NCBI GenBank assembly: GCA_964491665.1
Contig: CAZBII010000002.1
Location: forward strand, 20,975-84,974
DNA length: 64,000 nucleotides
Reading direction: 5' to 3'
Origin: Ch67 sp964491665
GTDB taxonomy: Bacteria > Pseudomonadota > Gammaproteobacteria > Pseudomonadales > Ketobacteraceae
Both the position numbers and the translations under genes were made by a program. The notes below the pieces were generated by a model that did no database searches, was not told the DNA's origin, and worked only from the letters and a program-made list of their open reading frames with translations. Position 1 is the stretch's first letter. Each line of letters opens with the position of its first letter. Of this stretch, positions 25,504 to 33,593 are shown piece after piece.

Positions 25504-25782
25504 TCACTCCAGCAATTCGTAGACGTGATAGGACTCGGGCAGATGCAGGTCGACGCAGGTGCCGATGTAACGGGCACTGTCAGGGATGCCATCGCCAGTG
25601 GAGAAGATGCGGAAGCGGCGGATCTGCTTGCGCACGGTAAGGTCGGCGGGGACTTCGGCCCAGAGGAAAATGCTGCGCTTGTGCAGCATGTATTCCACAT
25701 GCAGGTAGGTGGGCGGTTCCAGCATGTCGATGGACTGGATTTCCTTGTTGAGGGCGATTTCAAACTTGTGGATCGTTCTCAT
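25504..25782 (-). CDS. DUF7352-like small protein
   Basis: 92 residues from the ATG at 25782; the longer in-frame form to 25857 has a poor start. The pattern M-R-T-I-H-K-F-E-I, then I-F-L-W-A-E-V, R-R-F-R-I-F-S-T-G-D-G-I-P-D and Y-I-G-T agrees with a small family (DUF7352) often found in phages and phage-like islands. No other phage gene is near. Function unknown. Confidence 0.65.
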   Translation of the reverse strand: MRTIHKFEIALNKEIQSIDMLEPPTYLHVEYMLHKRSIFLWAEVPADLTVRKQIRRFRIFSTGDGIPDSARYIGTCVDLHLPESYHVYELLE

Positions 25783-25896
25783 GGCGGGCGGTCCGTTCGG
25801 CAAAATCAGGCAAGGGTTATTTCGCCCAATGATTGCGAAACGGATGGAGGAGGTCAAACGATTTCCGGGAAGGTTTTCACAACGGCAACAGGACCG

Positions 25897-26574
25897 TCAG
25901 CGCCGGTTGCTGTCTTCCATGAAATGGCGGTCGTCGAAGGTTTTCACCAGATCCGGCAGGAAGACGGTGATGGACGTTACCAGCACCCCATTGAGGAAGC
26001 CTTCCGCATACAGTAGCGGCACCACGACAGCGGCGCGGTCCCAGAAGATTTCCATGAAGGCACTGGTTTGCGTGGCAGCCAGCAGCAGCCACACCACGGT
26101 GCAGGTCAGCAGGGTAATGGCGATGGTGCCGAAGAAACCCAGCCCGAGAATGTAGAAAAACAGGTTGCGCATGGGCAGCAGGTACTGCAGCCGCATCAGG
26201 CCATAGGCCAGTGACACCGGCAGTGCCACCGTCAGCAGCCAGTCCAGCGGCAGCGCCTGCAGGTCGGCATGCCCCACCAGCGCCACCAGCAGTGCCACCA
26301 ACGCCCCGCACAGCAGCGCGAAACACCAGCCAAACACCAGGGTGAGCGTGGTCATCAGAAACGGGTGGCAGTGAAAGCCGGTCACCACTTCAAAGCGGAA
26401 CGACCAGATCAGCCCCAGCACCACGATGGCCGCGAACAGCGCGTGCTGGCGCAGCGGCACCGCCAGCAGCTGGCGCCAGGGTGCCAGGTACAGGGCCGCC
26501 AGCAGCAGTCCGCCTGCGAATACCCACGCCAGCTGCAGAGTCAAGGAAGTGAACAGAAAGGTCTGGAATTGCAT
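25897..26574 (-). CDS. CbiM-like energy-coupling-factor transporter permease
   Basis: 225 residues with six or seven membrane segments. The F-H-C-H-P-F-L-M-T-T-L-T-L-V-F-G region and the C-terminal Y-A-E-G-F-L-N-G followed by F-D-D-R-H-F match the CbiM/NikM (substrate-capture) family, which takes up cobalt or nickel. Canonical CbiM begins with a metal-binding M-H-I near its N-terminus; here the start is M-Q-F-Q and that motif is absent. No ECF ATPase or CbiQ gene is present. It may therefore be a solitary CbiM-type protein with altered metal site; the substrate is unknown. Confidence 0.75.
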   Translation of the reverse strand: MQFQTFLFTSLTLQLAWVFAGGLLLAALYLAPWRQLLAVPLRQHALFAAIVVLGLIWSFRFEVVTGFHCHPFLMTTLTLVFGWCFALLCGALVALLVALVGHADLQALPLDWLLTVALPVSLAYGLMRLQYLLPMRNLFFYILGLGFFGTIAITLLTCTVVWLLLAATQTSAFMEIFWDRAAVVVPLLYAEGFLNGVLVTSITVFLPDLVKTFDDRHFMEDSNRR

Positions 26575-26583
26575 GGTGCGGGA

Positions 26584-26611
26584 GTATAAACCCTTGCCGC
26601 CGGATATGAAC
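26584..26611 (-). promoter_or_regulatory. Promoter of the CbiM-like gene
   Basis: On the minus strand TTCATA (four of six) and TATACT (five of six) stand about 16 bases apart just before the ATG at 26574. The predicted start would be at or within a few bases of the ATG, giving an almost leaderless mRNA. Confidence 0.35.
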
Positions 26612-26772
26612 GCGACGCCTCATAAAATGCCGGCAACCACCTGAAACAACGCGGGTTTTTCCCGACTGTCCGGGATGTGCGCCGGTACCGAAATTATCCC
26701 GGCAATTTCCTCCGCCCGAACTATCCTTTTCAGGTACCCGCATTCCACCATTCCCAGACAGGTTTGACCGAC

Positions 26773-27189
26773 ATGAAAAAGCTGTTCAGTGCGATCCCGG
26801 TTCTGCTGGCCATGGCTGTGGCCTCTCCCGTTCTTGCCAGTGGCGGCGGCTCCAAGGAGAGCGAAGACCCCAATGGCATCGCCTATGTGGAACTGGCCCC
26901 CGCATTCGTCACCAACTTCCAGGCACCCAAGATCCGTTTCCTGAAGGCCGATGTCAGCCTGAAAGTGAAAGGCTCCGCCACCGCCGAGGCGATCAAATAT
27001 CACCTGCCCTTCATCCGCAACAATCTGGTGATGCTGTTCAGCCGCCAGAGCGAGGAATCCCTCAATTCTCCCGAAGGCCGCCAGCATCTGAAAGAAGAAG
27101 CCCTGCAGGAAGTGATCAGCGTGCTGCAGACCGAAAGCGAAGCCGCCGACGTGCAGGAAGTGCTGTTCACCAGTTTCATCGTGGACTGA
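26773..27189 (+). CDS. FliL-like secreted protein
   Basis: 138 residues from the ATG at 26773. A cleavable signal peptide ends near V-L-A-S at residue 22. The rest (Y-V-E-L-A-P-A-F-V-T-N-F, then L-K-A-D-V-S-L-K-V-K, I-K-Y-H-L-P-F-I-R-N-N-L and a conserved helix) follows the periplasmic domain of flagellar FliL, which has a stomatin-like fold. Real FliL is membrane-anchored and sits in a flagellar operon; this one has a signal peptide and no flagellar neighbours, so it belongs to the stand-alone FliL-like group of unknown role. Confidence 0.8.
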   Translation: MKKLFSAIPVLLAMAVASPVLASGGGSKESEDPNGIAYVELAPAFVTNFQAPKIRFLKADVSLKVKGSATAEAIKYHLPFIRNNLVMLFSRQSEESLNSPEGRQHLKEEALQEVISVLQTESEAADVQEVLFTSFIVD

Positions 27190-27216
27190 TTTTTTGCGGC
27201 AGCGGCGCAGGGGCTG

Positions 27217-27225
27217 TGGGATAAT
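27217..27225 (+). promoter_or_regulatory. Extended -10 before the MATE gene
   Basis: TG-G-GATAAT, an extended -10 with five of six hexamer matches, lies 33 bases before the MATE start at 27258. No -35 is evident. Confidence 0.35.
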
Positions 27226-27257
27226 GCAGCCCTTTCCCTGCCCCCCCTGTGAGTTGA

Positions 27258-28607
27258 ATGCGCCGCGACGCCCGCACGGACCTGCTGACCGCCCCCATTG
27301 GCTCCACCCTGACCCGCCTGACGGTGCCGACGGTGATCGGCATCGTCGCCATCCTGTTCTTCAATCTGGCCGACACCTACTTCATCGGGCTGATGGGGCC
27401 AGCCGAACTGGCCGCTGTCAGCTTCACCTTTCCGGTCTGCAACGTGCTGATGAACATTTCCATGGGCATGGGCATCGGCACGGCGATCCATATTTCCTCC
27501 CGCATCGGACGCGGCGACATGGCCGAGGCCCGCCGCACCGCCGCACACGCACTGATGCTGGCAGTAACCATCGCGATTCCCGCCGGCCTGCTGGGCATTC
27601 TCACGCTGGACCCGCTGTTCCGCCTGCTGGGCGCCGATTCCGCCACCATCGAACTGATCCGCGAATACATGGAACTCTGGTACGCCGGCTTTTTCCTGCT
27701 GGTGATTCCCATGGTGGGCAACAGCGTGATCCGCGCCACCGGCGACACGCGCACCCCCAGCGTGATCATGACCATCGCCGGCCTGTGCAACGGCATCATG
27801 GACCCGCTGCTGATTTTCGGTCTGGGCCCGTTTCCGGAAATGGGCATCAAGGGCGCGGTGATTGCGACGCTGCTGTCGTGGCTGCTGGCCAGCGCCGCCG
27901 TGCTGTATGTGCTGGTGAAACGGCTGGAACTGATGCACCTGCGCGACCTGCTGGGACCGAAACTGGCGCACTGGCGCCTGATCCTGAAAGTGGCGATCCC
28001 GGCCACCACCACCAACCTGATGACGCCGCTGGCGGCTTCCGTGCTGACCGCGATGGCCGCACGCGAAGGTGCGCACACGGTGGCCGGTTATGGTGTGGGC
28101 ACGCGACTGGAAGCGCTGGCGCTGGTAGTGATCATGGCGCTGTCATCTGCGCTGACTCCCTTTGTGGGACAGAACTATGGTGCCGGCCAGATCGACCGCA
28201 TCCGCACCGCCGTGAAAAGCGCACTGCTGTTCACCGCCGGCTGGGAACTGTGCATGGCGCTGCTGTTTTTCCTCGGCGGCGACTGGCTGGCCGGACTGTT
28301 CACCGACGAACCGGAAACCCGCACCGCCATCGTCTGGTATCTGTGGCTGGTGCCGGCGAGCTACGCCTTCCAGGGAATCGTCATGCTCAGCTGTTCCACC
28401 CTCAATGCACTGCACCGGCCGGTGTACGGCACCGTAATCAGCGCGCTGCGCCTGTTTGCGCTGGCAGTGCCGCTGGCCTGGCTGGGCGGCAGGCTGTACG
28501 ACACGCCCGGACTGTATGCCGGCGTGGCCATGGCCAACCTGGTGGCAGGAGTCGGCACACTGATCTGGCTCAGCCGGCACCTGCGTCAACTGGCGCCACC
28601 GCCGTAA
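27258..28607 (+). CDS. MATE-family efflux transporter
   Basis: 449 residues with about twelve membrane helices in two similar halves, the usual MATE length. The first helix region reads L-T-R-L-T-V-P-T-V-I-G-I, and G-M-G-I-G-T-A-I-H-I-S-S-R-I-G-R-G loop is typical of the NorM/DinF group. Such proteins export cationic drugs, dyes or metabolites in exchange for Na+ or H+. The gene appears monocistronic with its own -10 sequence. Confidence 0.92.
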   Translation: MRRDARTDLLTAPIGSTLTRLTVPTVIGIVAILFFNLADTYFIGLMGPAELAAVSFTFPVCNVLMNISMGMGIGTAIHISSRIGRGDMAEARRTAAHALMLAVTIAIPAGLLGILTLDPLFRLLGADSATIELIREYMELWYAGFFLLVIPMVGNSVIRATGDTRTPSVIMTIAGLCNGIMDPLLIFGLGPFPEMGIKGAVIATLLSWLLASAAVLYVLVKRLELMHLRDLLGPKLAHWRLILKVAIPATTTNLMTPLAASVLTAMAAREGAHTVAGYGVGTRLEALALVVIMALSSALTPFVGQNYGAGQIDRIRTAVKSALLFTAGWELCMALLFFLGGDWLAGLFTDEPETRTAIVWYLWLVPASYAFQGIVMLSCSTLNALHRPVYGTVISALRLFALAVPLAWLGGRLYDTPGLYAGVAMANLVAGVGTLIWLSRHLRQLAPPP

Positions 28608-28717
28608 GCGGGCACCCACTGGCCTGCACACCACGCAATTCGCTATTCCATTGCCGCCGGTTTCTCTTGTAAGGTTGCCGGCAGCACTTTTTTATCAGCC
28701 TGTCAGGAAGCAGTCAG

Positions 28718-29221
28718 ATGACGGAACCATTCAACGGAACGAACCGCGACACCGACACCCGTCGCAGCGCCTGGCAGCGCACCCGCCAGACCAGCCGCCT
28801 GTTCTTCACCACCCTGTTCGATTTTTCCTTCTCCAAATTCATCACCGTGCAGCTGTTTCCCGTGCTGTACGGCGTGATTCTGGCGTCAACCTTCATCGCC
28901 GTGATCTATCTCACCGCCGAGGCTTTTTTCACCGCCTGGTGGCGCGGCCTGTTCTATCTGTTCGTCGCCGGCCCGATCGGCTTCATCACCGTCGCCACCA
29001 TCACCCGTGCGCTGATGGAGTTCTACATCGTGGTCTTTCGCATTGCAGAGAACGTGGACGAAGTGCGCATGGTCACCGAGCGCGTGTCCGGCCTGACTGA
29101 CAGCGTGGAATCGGTGCGCGACCTGACCCGGCTGATTCCGTTCTGGAAAACCGCCGGCAAAAAAGACGGCGACGATTCCGACAAGACCAAAAAGAAAAAG
29201 GATCAGAACTGGCCGTATTGA
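28718..29221 (+). CDS. DUF4282 membrane protein
   Basis: 167 residues. The F-F-T-T-L-F-D-F-S-F-S-K-F-I-T start, two membrane helices (about 50-70 and 78-100) and the E-F-Y-I-V-V-F-R-I-A-E-N region are the DUF4282 signature. The C-terminal 30 residues are very rich in Lys and Asp, ending K-K-K-K-D-Q-N-W-P-Y. Function unknown. A bidirectional terminator follows. Confidence 0.85.
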   Translation: MTEPFNGTNRDTDTRRSAWQRTRQTSRLFFTTLFDFSFSKFITVQLFPVLYGVILASTFIAVIYLTAEAFFTAWWRGLFYLFVAGPIGFITVATITRALMEFYIVVFRIAENVDEVRMVTERVSGLTDSVESVRDLTRLIPFWKTAGKKDGDDSDKTKKKKDQNWPY

Positions 29222-29264
29222 AGCAAGGATGCCTCTACGCAAAGACATCCCTGCAAAGAACAAC

Positions 29265-29304
29265 AAAAAAGCCGGCGACCTTCACACAGTCGCCGGCTTT
29301 TTTT
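29265..29304. terminator. Bidirectional intrinsic terminator
   Basis: Nine-bp GC-rich stem GCCGGCGAC/GTCGCCGGC flanked by six A and seven T, so it works on both strands between the convergent DUF4282 and patatin genes. Confidence 0.9.
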
Positions 29305-29354
29305 GTGGCGGGATAACGCGAGCGCCGCGCATCACCGCCTGGATTGCACGAAAG

Positions 29355-30821
29355 TTACGCCCGCTGCGCCGCCTGGGAAAACTCCACCAGCTCGCGTTCT
29401 TCTTCCGCCTTCAGCTGCACCAGACACTCGTTGATGGTGCGGCTGATGCAGGTGGAATTGCGGATCAGCTCCATCTTCGGCCAGGTGCTGGTTTCACCGT
29501 TGCGGATGAAACGCGCCACATCGGCCGGCGTGGCATTCTGCAGGATGCGGAACACGTTGCCCGGCTGCCGCGGCGGCACGATGTTGATGTCGCCCTGATA
29601 CTTCTGCGTCAACATCGAATGCACCTTGTCCACCAGCAGCGCGGCGCTCGGGTTGGTGATCCTGTTCTTGGCGTAATCCAGACCGTGATTGATGTTGTAG
29701 CGCAGGTTGTTCACCACCATGTCTTTCAGATAGGTGCCGAAGTTGCGCTCGGTCTCGGCGCGGGACAGGAACGGCACCACATGCGGATTGGTCTGGCTGA
29801 CGATGGAGTGGTTGACGCCGTAAATCCGCGCCAGCCGCTGGATCGGCAGATCGTTCTTGATGGAGCCGTCCACCCACTGCCGCGACGGAATGTACGGCAC
29901 CTTTTCGCCATTGATGTTCTTCGCCCACAGCATCACCGGCGGATACACGTAGGGAATGGCGCAGGACGCCAGCGAGGCCTTGCGGATCAGTACGTGCGGC
30001 GACGTCACCGCATTCAGCAACCGTGATTCCTGGTGCGGATCGGCCGGCGACACCGTGATGTTGATGCGGCGTCCGGTGTGGCGATACGCTTCCTCGAACG
30101 TCATGTCCTTCACGTTGCGTTCCAGCGCCAGTTCCAGCTGCGCCGGGTCCAGCAGGCCCTTGCCGCGCAGCGTGCTGCGCCAGCCGGTCAGACGGAACGC
30201 TTCCACGAAAATGTATTCGGGATCGAGCATCTGCTTGAGTTCGTCATCGGTGTGGGTCGCCACCACCGACGCCATGATCGAGCCGGCACTGGAACCGGAA
30301 ATGATGTTGGGCAGCAGGCCGCTTTCCCACATGGATTTCAGCACGCCCAGATGGAACAGACCGAGCGCCGCGCCACCACTGAGCATCAGCGCCGACTGGC
30401 CAAACGCCTGCTGGGTGCGCTCGAAAAATTCGAGCTTCTGCACAAACGAGAAATTGGGAAATTCACCTTCCGCGATCCAGCGCAGGCTGGTGCAGACTTC
30501 GGCGAGATAATCGGTGATGAGTTTCTTGGTGCCGAAATAGCTGTAATCGTACAGCAGGGGATTGGCGATCCGGCCCAGGTTGCCGTGCAGCCCTTCGTTG
30601 ATATAGAACGCCAGCTGGTTGACATCGCCACGGTCACGGGCGGTGCGCAGTTCATTGAACCGCAGGCGGATCATCTTGTAGTCGTAATGCGGTGACGCGT
30701 CTTCTTCTTTCCACTCTTCCGTGCCGGAAAGACGGTCATATTCCTTTGCAGCATCGCTCCAGGCCGTATAGTCCTCGGCGTTTTGCATTGCCTCCAGACA
30801 GGCCTTCAAAGCTCGCTTCAT
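29355..30821 (-). CDS. Patatin-like phospholipase with DUF3336 domain
   Basis: 488 residues. An N-terminal DUF3336 helical region (about 1-140) precedes the patatin domain. Motifs: oxyanion loop G-G-A-A-L-G-L-F-H-L-G, nucleophile elbow G-S-S-A-G and the catalytic Asp in V-D-G-S-I-K-N-D-L-P. The family includes yeast-type triacylglycerol lipases and bacterial lipid-droplet or phospholipid acylhydrolases. In a bacterium rich in lipid genes it could mobilise stored neutral lipid; this is inference. No signal peptide; cytoplasmic or membrane-associated. Confidence 0.92.
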   Translation of the reverse strand: MKRALKACLEAMQNAEDYTAWSDAAKEYDRLSGTEEWKEEDASPHYDYKMIRLRFNELRTARDRGDVNQLAFYINEGLHGNLGRIANPLLYDYSYFGTKKLITDYLAEVCTSLRWIAEGEFPNFSFVQKLEFFERTQQAFGQSALMLSGGAALGLFHLGVLKSMWESGLLPNIISGSSAGSIMASVVATHTDDELKQMLDPEYIFVEAFRLTGWRSTLRGKGLLDPAQLELALERNVKDMTFEEAYRHTGRRINITVSPADPHQESRLLNAVTSPHVLIRKASLASCAIPYVYPPVMLWAKNINGEKVPYIPSRQWVDGSIKNDLPIQRLARIYGVNHSIVSQTNPHVVPFLSRAETERNFGTYLKDMVVNNLRYNINHGLDYAKNRITNPSAALLVDKVHSMLTQKYQGDINIVPPRQPGNVFRILQNATPADVARFIRNGETSTWPKMELIRNSTCISRTINECLVQLKAEEERELVEFSQAAQRA

Positions 30822-31141
30822 TCACTACCCCCTGTACAACATTCATCGGAGTGCGCTGTTATGGATCGTCTTGTGCGGTGCGCCTCTGCGCTCCGTGACT
30901 ACTCGTTCATCCGAGTGTGCCGAAACGCCGGTTTCCAATATATGAGGCAATTGATTCATTTTGTAAACCGTTGATCCGGCAACATACAGACCACGCAGTC
31001 ACGTCTACGCGACGACCCGTGCGAACGCTGAAAGTATAGTGCACGCCCTGAGGGGCGGAGGGGAAAGGCGGGGAGGAAGGACAGGACTGTGAGCCGGTTC
31101 CGGTGCCCGCGACAATGGCGCAGGCCACCGGAAATGGGCCG
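30822..31141. other. Intergenic region with promoter for the patatin gene
   Basis: 320 bases between the patatin start and the GNAT stop. It contains one good minus-strand promoter (separate entry) and a purine-rich G/A tract around 31048-31080. No protein-like frame, tRNA or strong hairpin was seen. Confidence 0.5.
30938..30967 (-). promoter_or_regulatory. Sigma-70 promoter of the patatin gene
   Basis: On the minus strand TTTACA (five of six) and TATATT (five of six) are 18 bases apart. Transcription would start near 30931, leaving a leader of about 110 bases before the ATG at 30821. Confidence 0.55.
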
Positions 31142-31396
31142 TCAGCCCAGGCGCAGATACTTGTGCACGTAGGAGCAGGACGCCTTGATGGTAAAGCCCT
31201 GGGCACGGGCCCACTCCACGCCGGCATCCACCAGCAGCGCCGCGATGCCCAGGCCGCGGGCCGTGCCCGGCACAAAGGTGTGGTTGAAGTCGATGGTGGT
31301 GCCGATGAGGCGGTAGGTCATTTCCGCCTCGCCCTTGCCGGTGTCGCAGACGAAGCGGTGTTGGTCGGGTTGATGCACAACAACGGGTTGGGTCAT
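31142..31396 (-). CDS. Small GNAT-type N-acetyltransferase (YjdJ-like)
   Basis: 84 residues. F-N-H-T-F-V, R-G-L-G-I-A-A-L-L-V (acetyl-CoA loop) and C-S-Y-V-H-K-Y define the small COG2388 acetyltransferases of about 90 residues. Substrate not known. It begins ten bases after the thioesterase stop on the same strand; the two are probably cotranscribed. Confidence 0.85.
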   Translation of the reverse strand: MTQPVVVHQPDQHRFVCDTGKGEAEMTYRLIGTTIDFNHTFVPGTARGLGIAALLVDAGVEWARAQGFTIKASCSYVHKYLRLG

Positions 31397-31406
31397 CGGG
31401 AACCTC

Positions 31407-31826
31407 TCAGCGATCCTGTTCCAGCAGGTGTTCGGACAGTTTCTTGCGGATGTCGGCGGGAATGGGGACGGATTTGCGCGAGTGCTTGTCGAAATTCACC
31501 ATGGTGGCCGAGCCGGTGGCGCACAGCTTGCCGTCCTGCCAGGCCTCCTGCCCCACCAGCACCGACGAGGTACCGATGCGCAGCACATAGGTGCGGATTT
31601 CCACCGGCTTGCCGAAGAACATTTCCTCCAGGTATTCCAGCTCCAGCTTCACCAGTACCAGGCTCACTTCCTCGGTGGAAAGGCTGGGATTGAAGATGCG
31701 CAGGATGGATTCACGCCCCTCCAGGAACCAGACCGGCAGCACGGTGTTGTTGATGTGCCCCAGCGCGTCGGTGTCGCAGAAACGCGGGTTGATGGTGAGC
31801 GAGAACATAACGTTATTACTTGTCAT
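31407..31826 (-). CDS. Acyl-CoA thioesterase, YbgC/4-hydroxybenzoyl-CoA type
   Basis: 139 residues, one hot-dog domain. R-F-C-D-T-D-A-L-G-H-I-N-N holds the catalytic Asp and the H-x-N turn of the 4-HBT family. Members hydrolyse short-chain or aromatic acyl-CoA. A second ATG six codons in (31808) is an alternative start; neither has a strong ribosome site. A perfect -10 lies about 75 bases upstream. Confidence 0.88.
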   Translation of the reverse strand: MTSNNVMFSLTINPRFCDTDALGHINNTVLPVWFLEGRESILRIFNPSLSTEEVSLVLVKLELEYLEEMFFGKPVEIRTYVLRIGTSSVLVGQEAWQDGKLCATGSATMVNFDKHSRKSVPIPADIRKKLSEHLLEQDR

Positions 31827-31898
31827 TCTGATACCACTGGCGGGGTGAATCCAAACGGCCTGTACAAGCTTTAATCAGGCCAAAAACGTCCGGCCGGA

Positions 31899-31904
31899 AT
31901 TATA
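31899..31904 (-). promoter_or_regulatory. -10 box TATAAT upstream of the thioesterase gene
   Basis: A perfect -10 hexamer on the minus strand directly preceded by TG; no good -35 at 17 bases. It is the best candidate start for the thioesterase/GNAT transcript. Confidence 0.4.
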
Positions 31905-32039
31905 CACGCTGGGCAAGGCACACGCTGCGATTGAGGCAATTTTGTCACCGGAAGGTTCCGCCAATACCCCTTCGGCGGGAGCGCCAGCACCGGGACTGGC
32001 AGGCCCGCGCCGGCGCTGGGGTTTCCCGGATGACTGGAC

Positions 32040-32045
32040 TATGAT
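32040..32045 (+). promoter_or_regulatory. -10 box before thiD
   Basis: TATGAT (five of six) 30 bases before the thiD ATG. I searched the 250 bases upstream for a TPP riboswitch (CTGAGA / CCTGAT core pieces) and did not find one. Confidence 0.3.
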
Positions 32046-32074
32046 GGGCGGATTCCGCCTGTCAGGAGACGCCC

Positions 32075-32893
32075 ATGCAGCCCCGACCTACGCCCTCCAA
32101 CCCGCCCATCGTGCTGGTACTGGCTGGCCACGACCCCAGCGGCGGCGCCGGCATCCAGGCCGACATCGAAGCCCTCACCAGCCTCGGCTGCCATCCCTGC
32201 ACCGTCATCACCGCCCTCACCGCCCAGGACAGCGTGAGCGTGAAGGACTTCCAGCCGGTGCCCGCCACCTTCCTCATTGAGCAGGCCCGCGCCGTGCTGG
32301 AGGACATGCCGGTGGCGGCCTTCAAGATCGGCATGACCGCCAGCGTGGAAAATGCCGAGGCCATTCACACCCTGCTGCAGGACTACCCGGAGTTGCCGGT
32401 GATTTTCGACCCGGTACTGGCGGGCGGCGGCGGCGGTTCGCTGGCGCGGGAGAATCTGGGACAGGCCCTGATGGAACTGGTAGTGCCGCTGACCACGGTG
32501 ATCACGCCCAATTCGGTGGAGGCCCGCGCCCTGTGCAGCGACGCCGACACGCTGGAAGCCTGCGCCCAGCAGTTCATGGCCCACGGCGCGGAATACGTGT
32601 TCATCACCGGCGGCCACGAAAACACCAGCGCCATCGTCAATCGCCTGTGGGGCCATCGCCAGTTCATCGAGGAATACACGCAGACCCGCCTGCCAGGGGA
32701 ATTCCACGGCACCGGCTGCACGCTGGCCTCCGCGATTGCCGGCTATGTCGCACACGGTGCCCCGATCCCCGCCGCCATTCGCGATGCGCAGGCCTACACC
32801 GCGCGGACCGTGGCTCACGCGCGCCGGCTCGGCATGGGACAACTGATTCCCAACCGGCTGGCCTGGTGCAACCAGCAGGAACAGGTGGACTGA
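32075..32893 (+). CDS. thiD: Hydroxymethylpyrimidine/phosphomethylpyrimidine kinase
   Basis: 272 residues. It phosphorylates 4-amino-5-hydroxymethyl-2-methylpyrimidine twice to give the pyrimidine half of thiamine. G-H-D-P-S-G-G-A-G-I-Q-A-D-I at about 15-28 is the substrate loop of the ribokinase-like ThiD fold, and G-T-G-C-T-L-A-S-A-I-A near 211-221 is the anion-hole/ATP motif. A CAGGAGAC ribosome site precedes the ATG. The next gene, thiE, starts immediately after the stop. Confidence 0.95.
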   Translation: MQPRPTPSNPPIVLVLAGHDPSGGAGIQADIEALTSLGCHPCTVITALTAQDSVSVKDFQPVPATFLIEQARAVLEDMPVAAFKIGMTASVENAEAIHTLLQDYPELPVIFDPVLAGGGGGSLARENLGQALMELVVPLTTVITPNSVEARALCSDADTLEACAQQFMAHGAEYVFITGGHENTSAIVNRLWGHRQFIEEYTQTRLPGEFHGTGCTLASAIAGYVAHGAPIPAAIRDAQAYTARTVAHARRLGMGQLIPNRLAWCNQQEQVD

Positions 32894-33544
32894 GTGCGAG
32901 CCAGCGACACCCTGCCGGCGGGAAAAATCCTGCGTGGACTCTATGCCATCACCGACCCGAAACTGACGCCGCCGGACACGATGCTGCAGCAGGTACAGGC
33001 CGCGCTGGCCGGTGGCGCCCGCATCATCCAGCTGCGGGACAAGTCACGGGATTCCGCCCTGCGCTTACGGCTGGCGCAGCAGCTGCGGGAACTGACCGCG
33101 CAGCACGACGCCCTGCTGATCATCAACGACGATGCAGAGCTGTGCCGCGCAGTGCAGGCCGACGGCGTGCATCTGGGGCAGGACGACATGACGCTACCGC
33201 AGGCGCGGGATTTACTGGGTGCGGACTGCATCATCGGCGCCACCTGTCATGGCTCCGTGACACTGGCAGAACAGGCGCTGGCGGATGGCGCGGACTACCT
33301 GGCGTTCGGCCGCTTTTTTCCCTCCTCCACCAAGCCGGACGCGCCTCCCGCAGACCTGGCCGCGATCGGGGAGTTCGTCCGCGCCTGCCCGGTGCCCACC
33401 GTTGCCATCGGCGGTATTACGCTGAATAATGCGGCCCCATTGCTGGCCGCCGGTTTTGCCATGCTGGCGGTGGTGAATGACGTGTTTGGCGTCCCCGATA
33501 TCGAGACCCGCTGCCGGCAGTTTTCAACGTTGTTTTCGCATTGA
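32894..33544 (+). CDS. thiE: Thiamine-phosphate synthase
   Basis: 216 residues, beginning with GTG directly after the thiD TGA. It joins the pyrimidine pyrophosphate to the thiazole phosphate. Family features: Q-L-R-D-K near 44-48, N-D-D-A-E-L-C, G-V-H-L-G-Q-D-D and G-A-T-C-H-G, then F-G-R-F-F-P-S-S and the phosphate-binding I-G-G-I-T. The stop codon lies in the first unit of a 12-bp tandem repeat that leads to hemL. Confidence 0.95.
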   Translation: MRASDTLPAGKILRGLYAITDPKLTPPDTMLQQVQAALAGGARIIQLRDKSRDSALRLRLAQQLRELTAQHDALLIINDDAELCRAVQADGVHLGQDDMTLPQARDLLGADCIIGATCHGSVTLAEQALADGADYLAFGRFFPSSTKPDAPPADLAAIGEFVRACPVPTVAIGGITLNNAAPLLAAGFAMLAVVNDVFGVPDIETRCRQFSTLFSH

Positions 33545-33569
33545 CATTCGCATTGACATTCGCATTGAC
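33535..33569 (+). repeat. 12-bp tandem repeat between thiE and hemL
   Basis: TTCGCATTGACA repeated 2.9 times without mismatch. It covers the last codons and TGA of thiE and ends 24 bases before the hemL ATG. Each unit contains TTGACA or TTGACC, identical or close to a sigma-70 -35 hexamer, but no convincing -10 follows at 16-18 bases. Confidence 0.9.
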
Positions 33570-33593
33570 CCCTTCGCAAAAGGACCCGTCCCG

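Noticed and set aside
25504..25782. Prophage remnant
   Set aside because: The DUF7352-like protein is often phage-borne, but no integrase, att-like repeat, tRNA or other phage gene is near.
29265..29304. Repetitive extragenic palindrome
   Set aside because: It is a single-copy terminator with A and T flanks; the other terminators in the window have different stems.
31827..32074. TPP riboswitch before thiD-thiE
   Set aside because: The conserved core segments were not found in the leader; only a -10 box and a normal ribosome site are visible.
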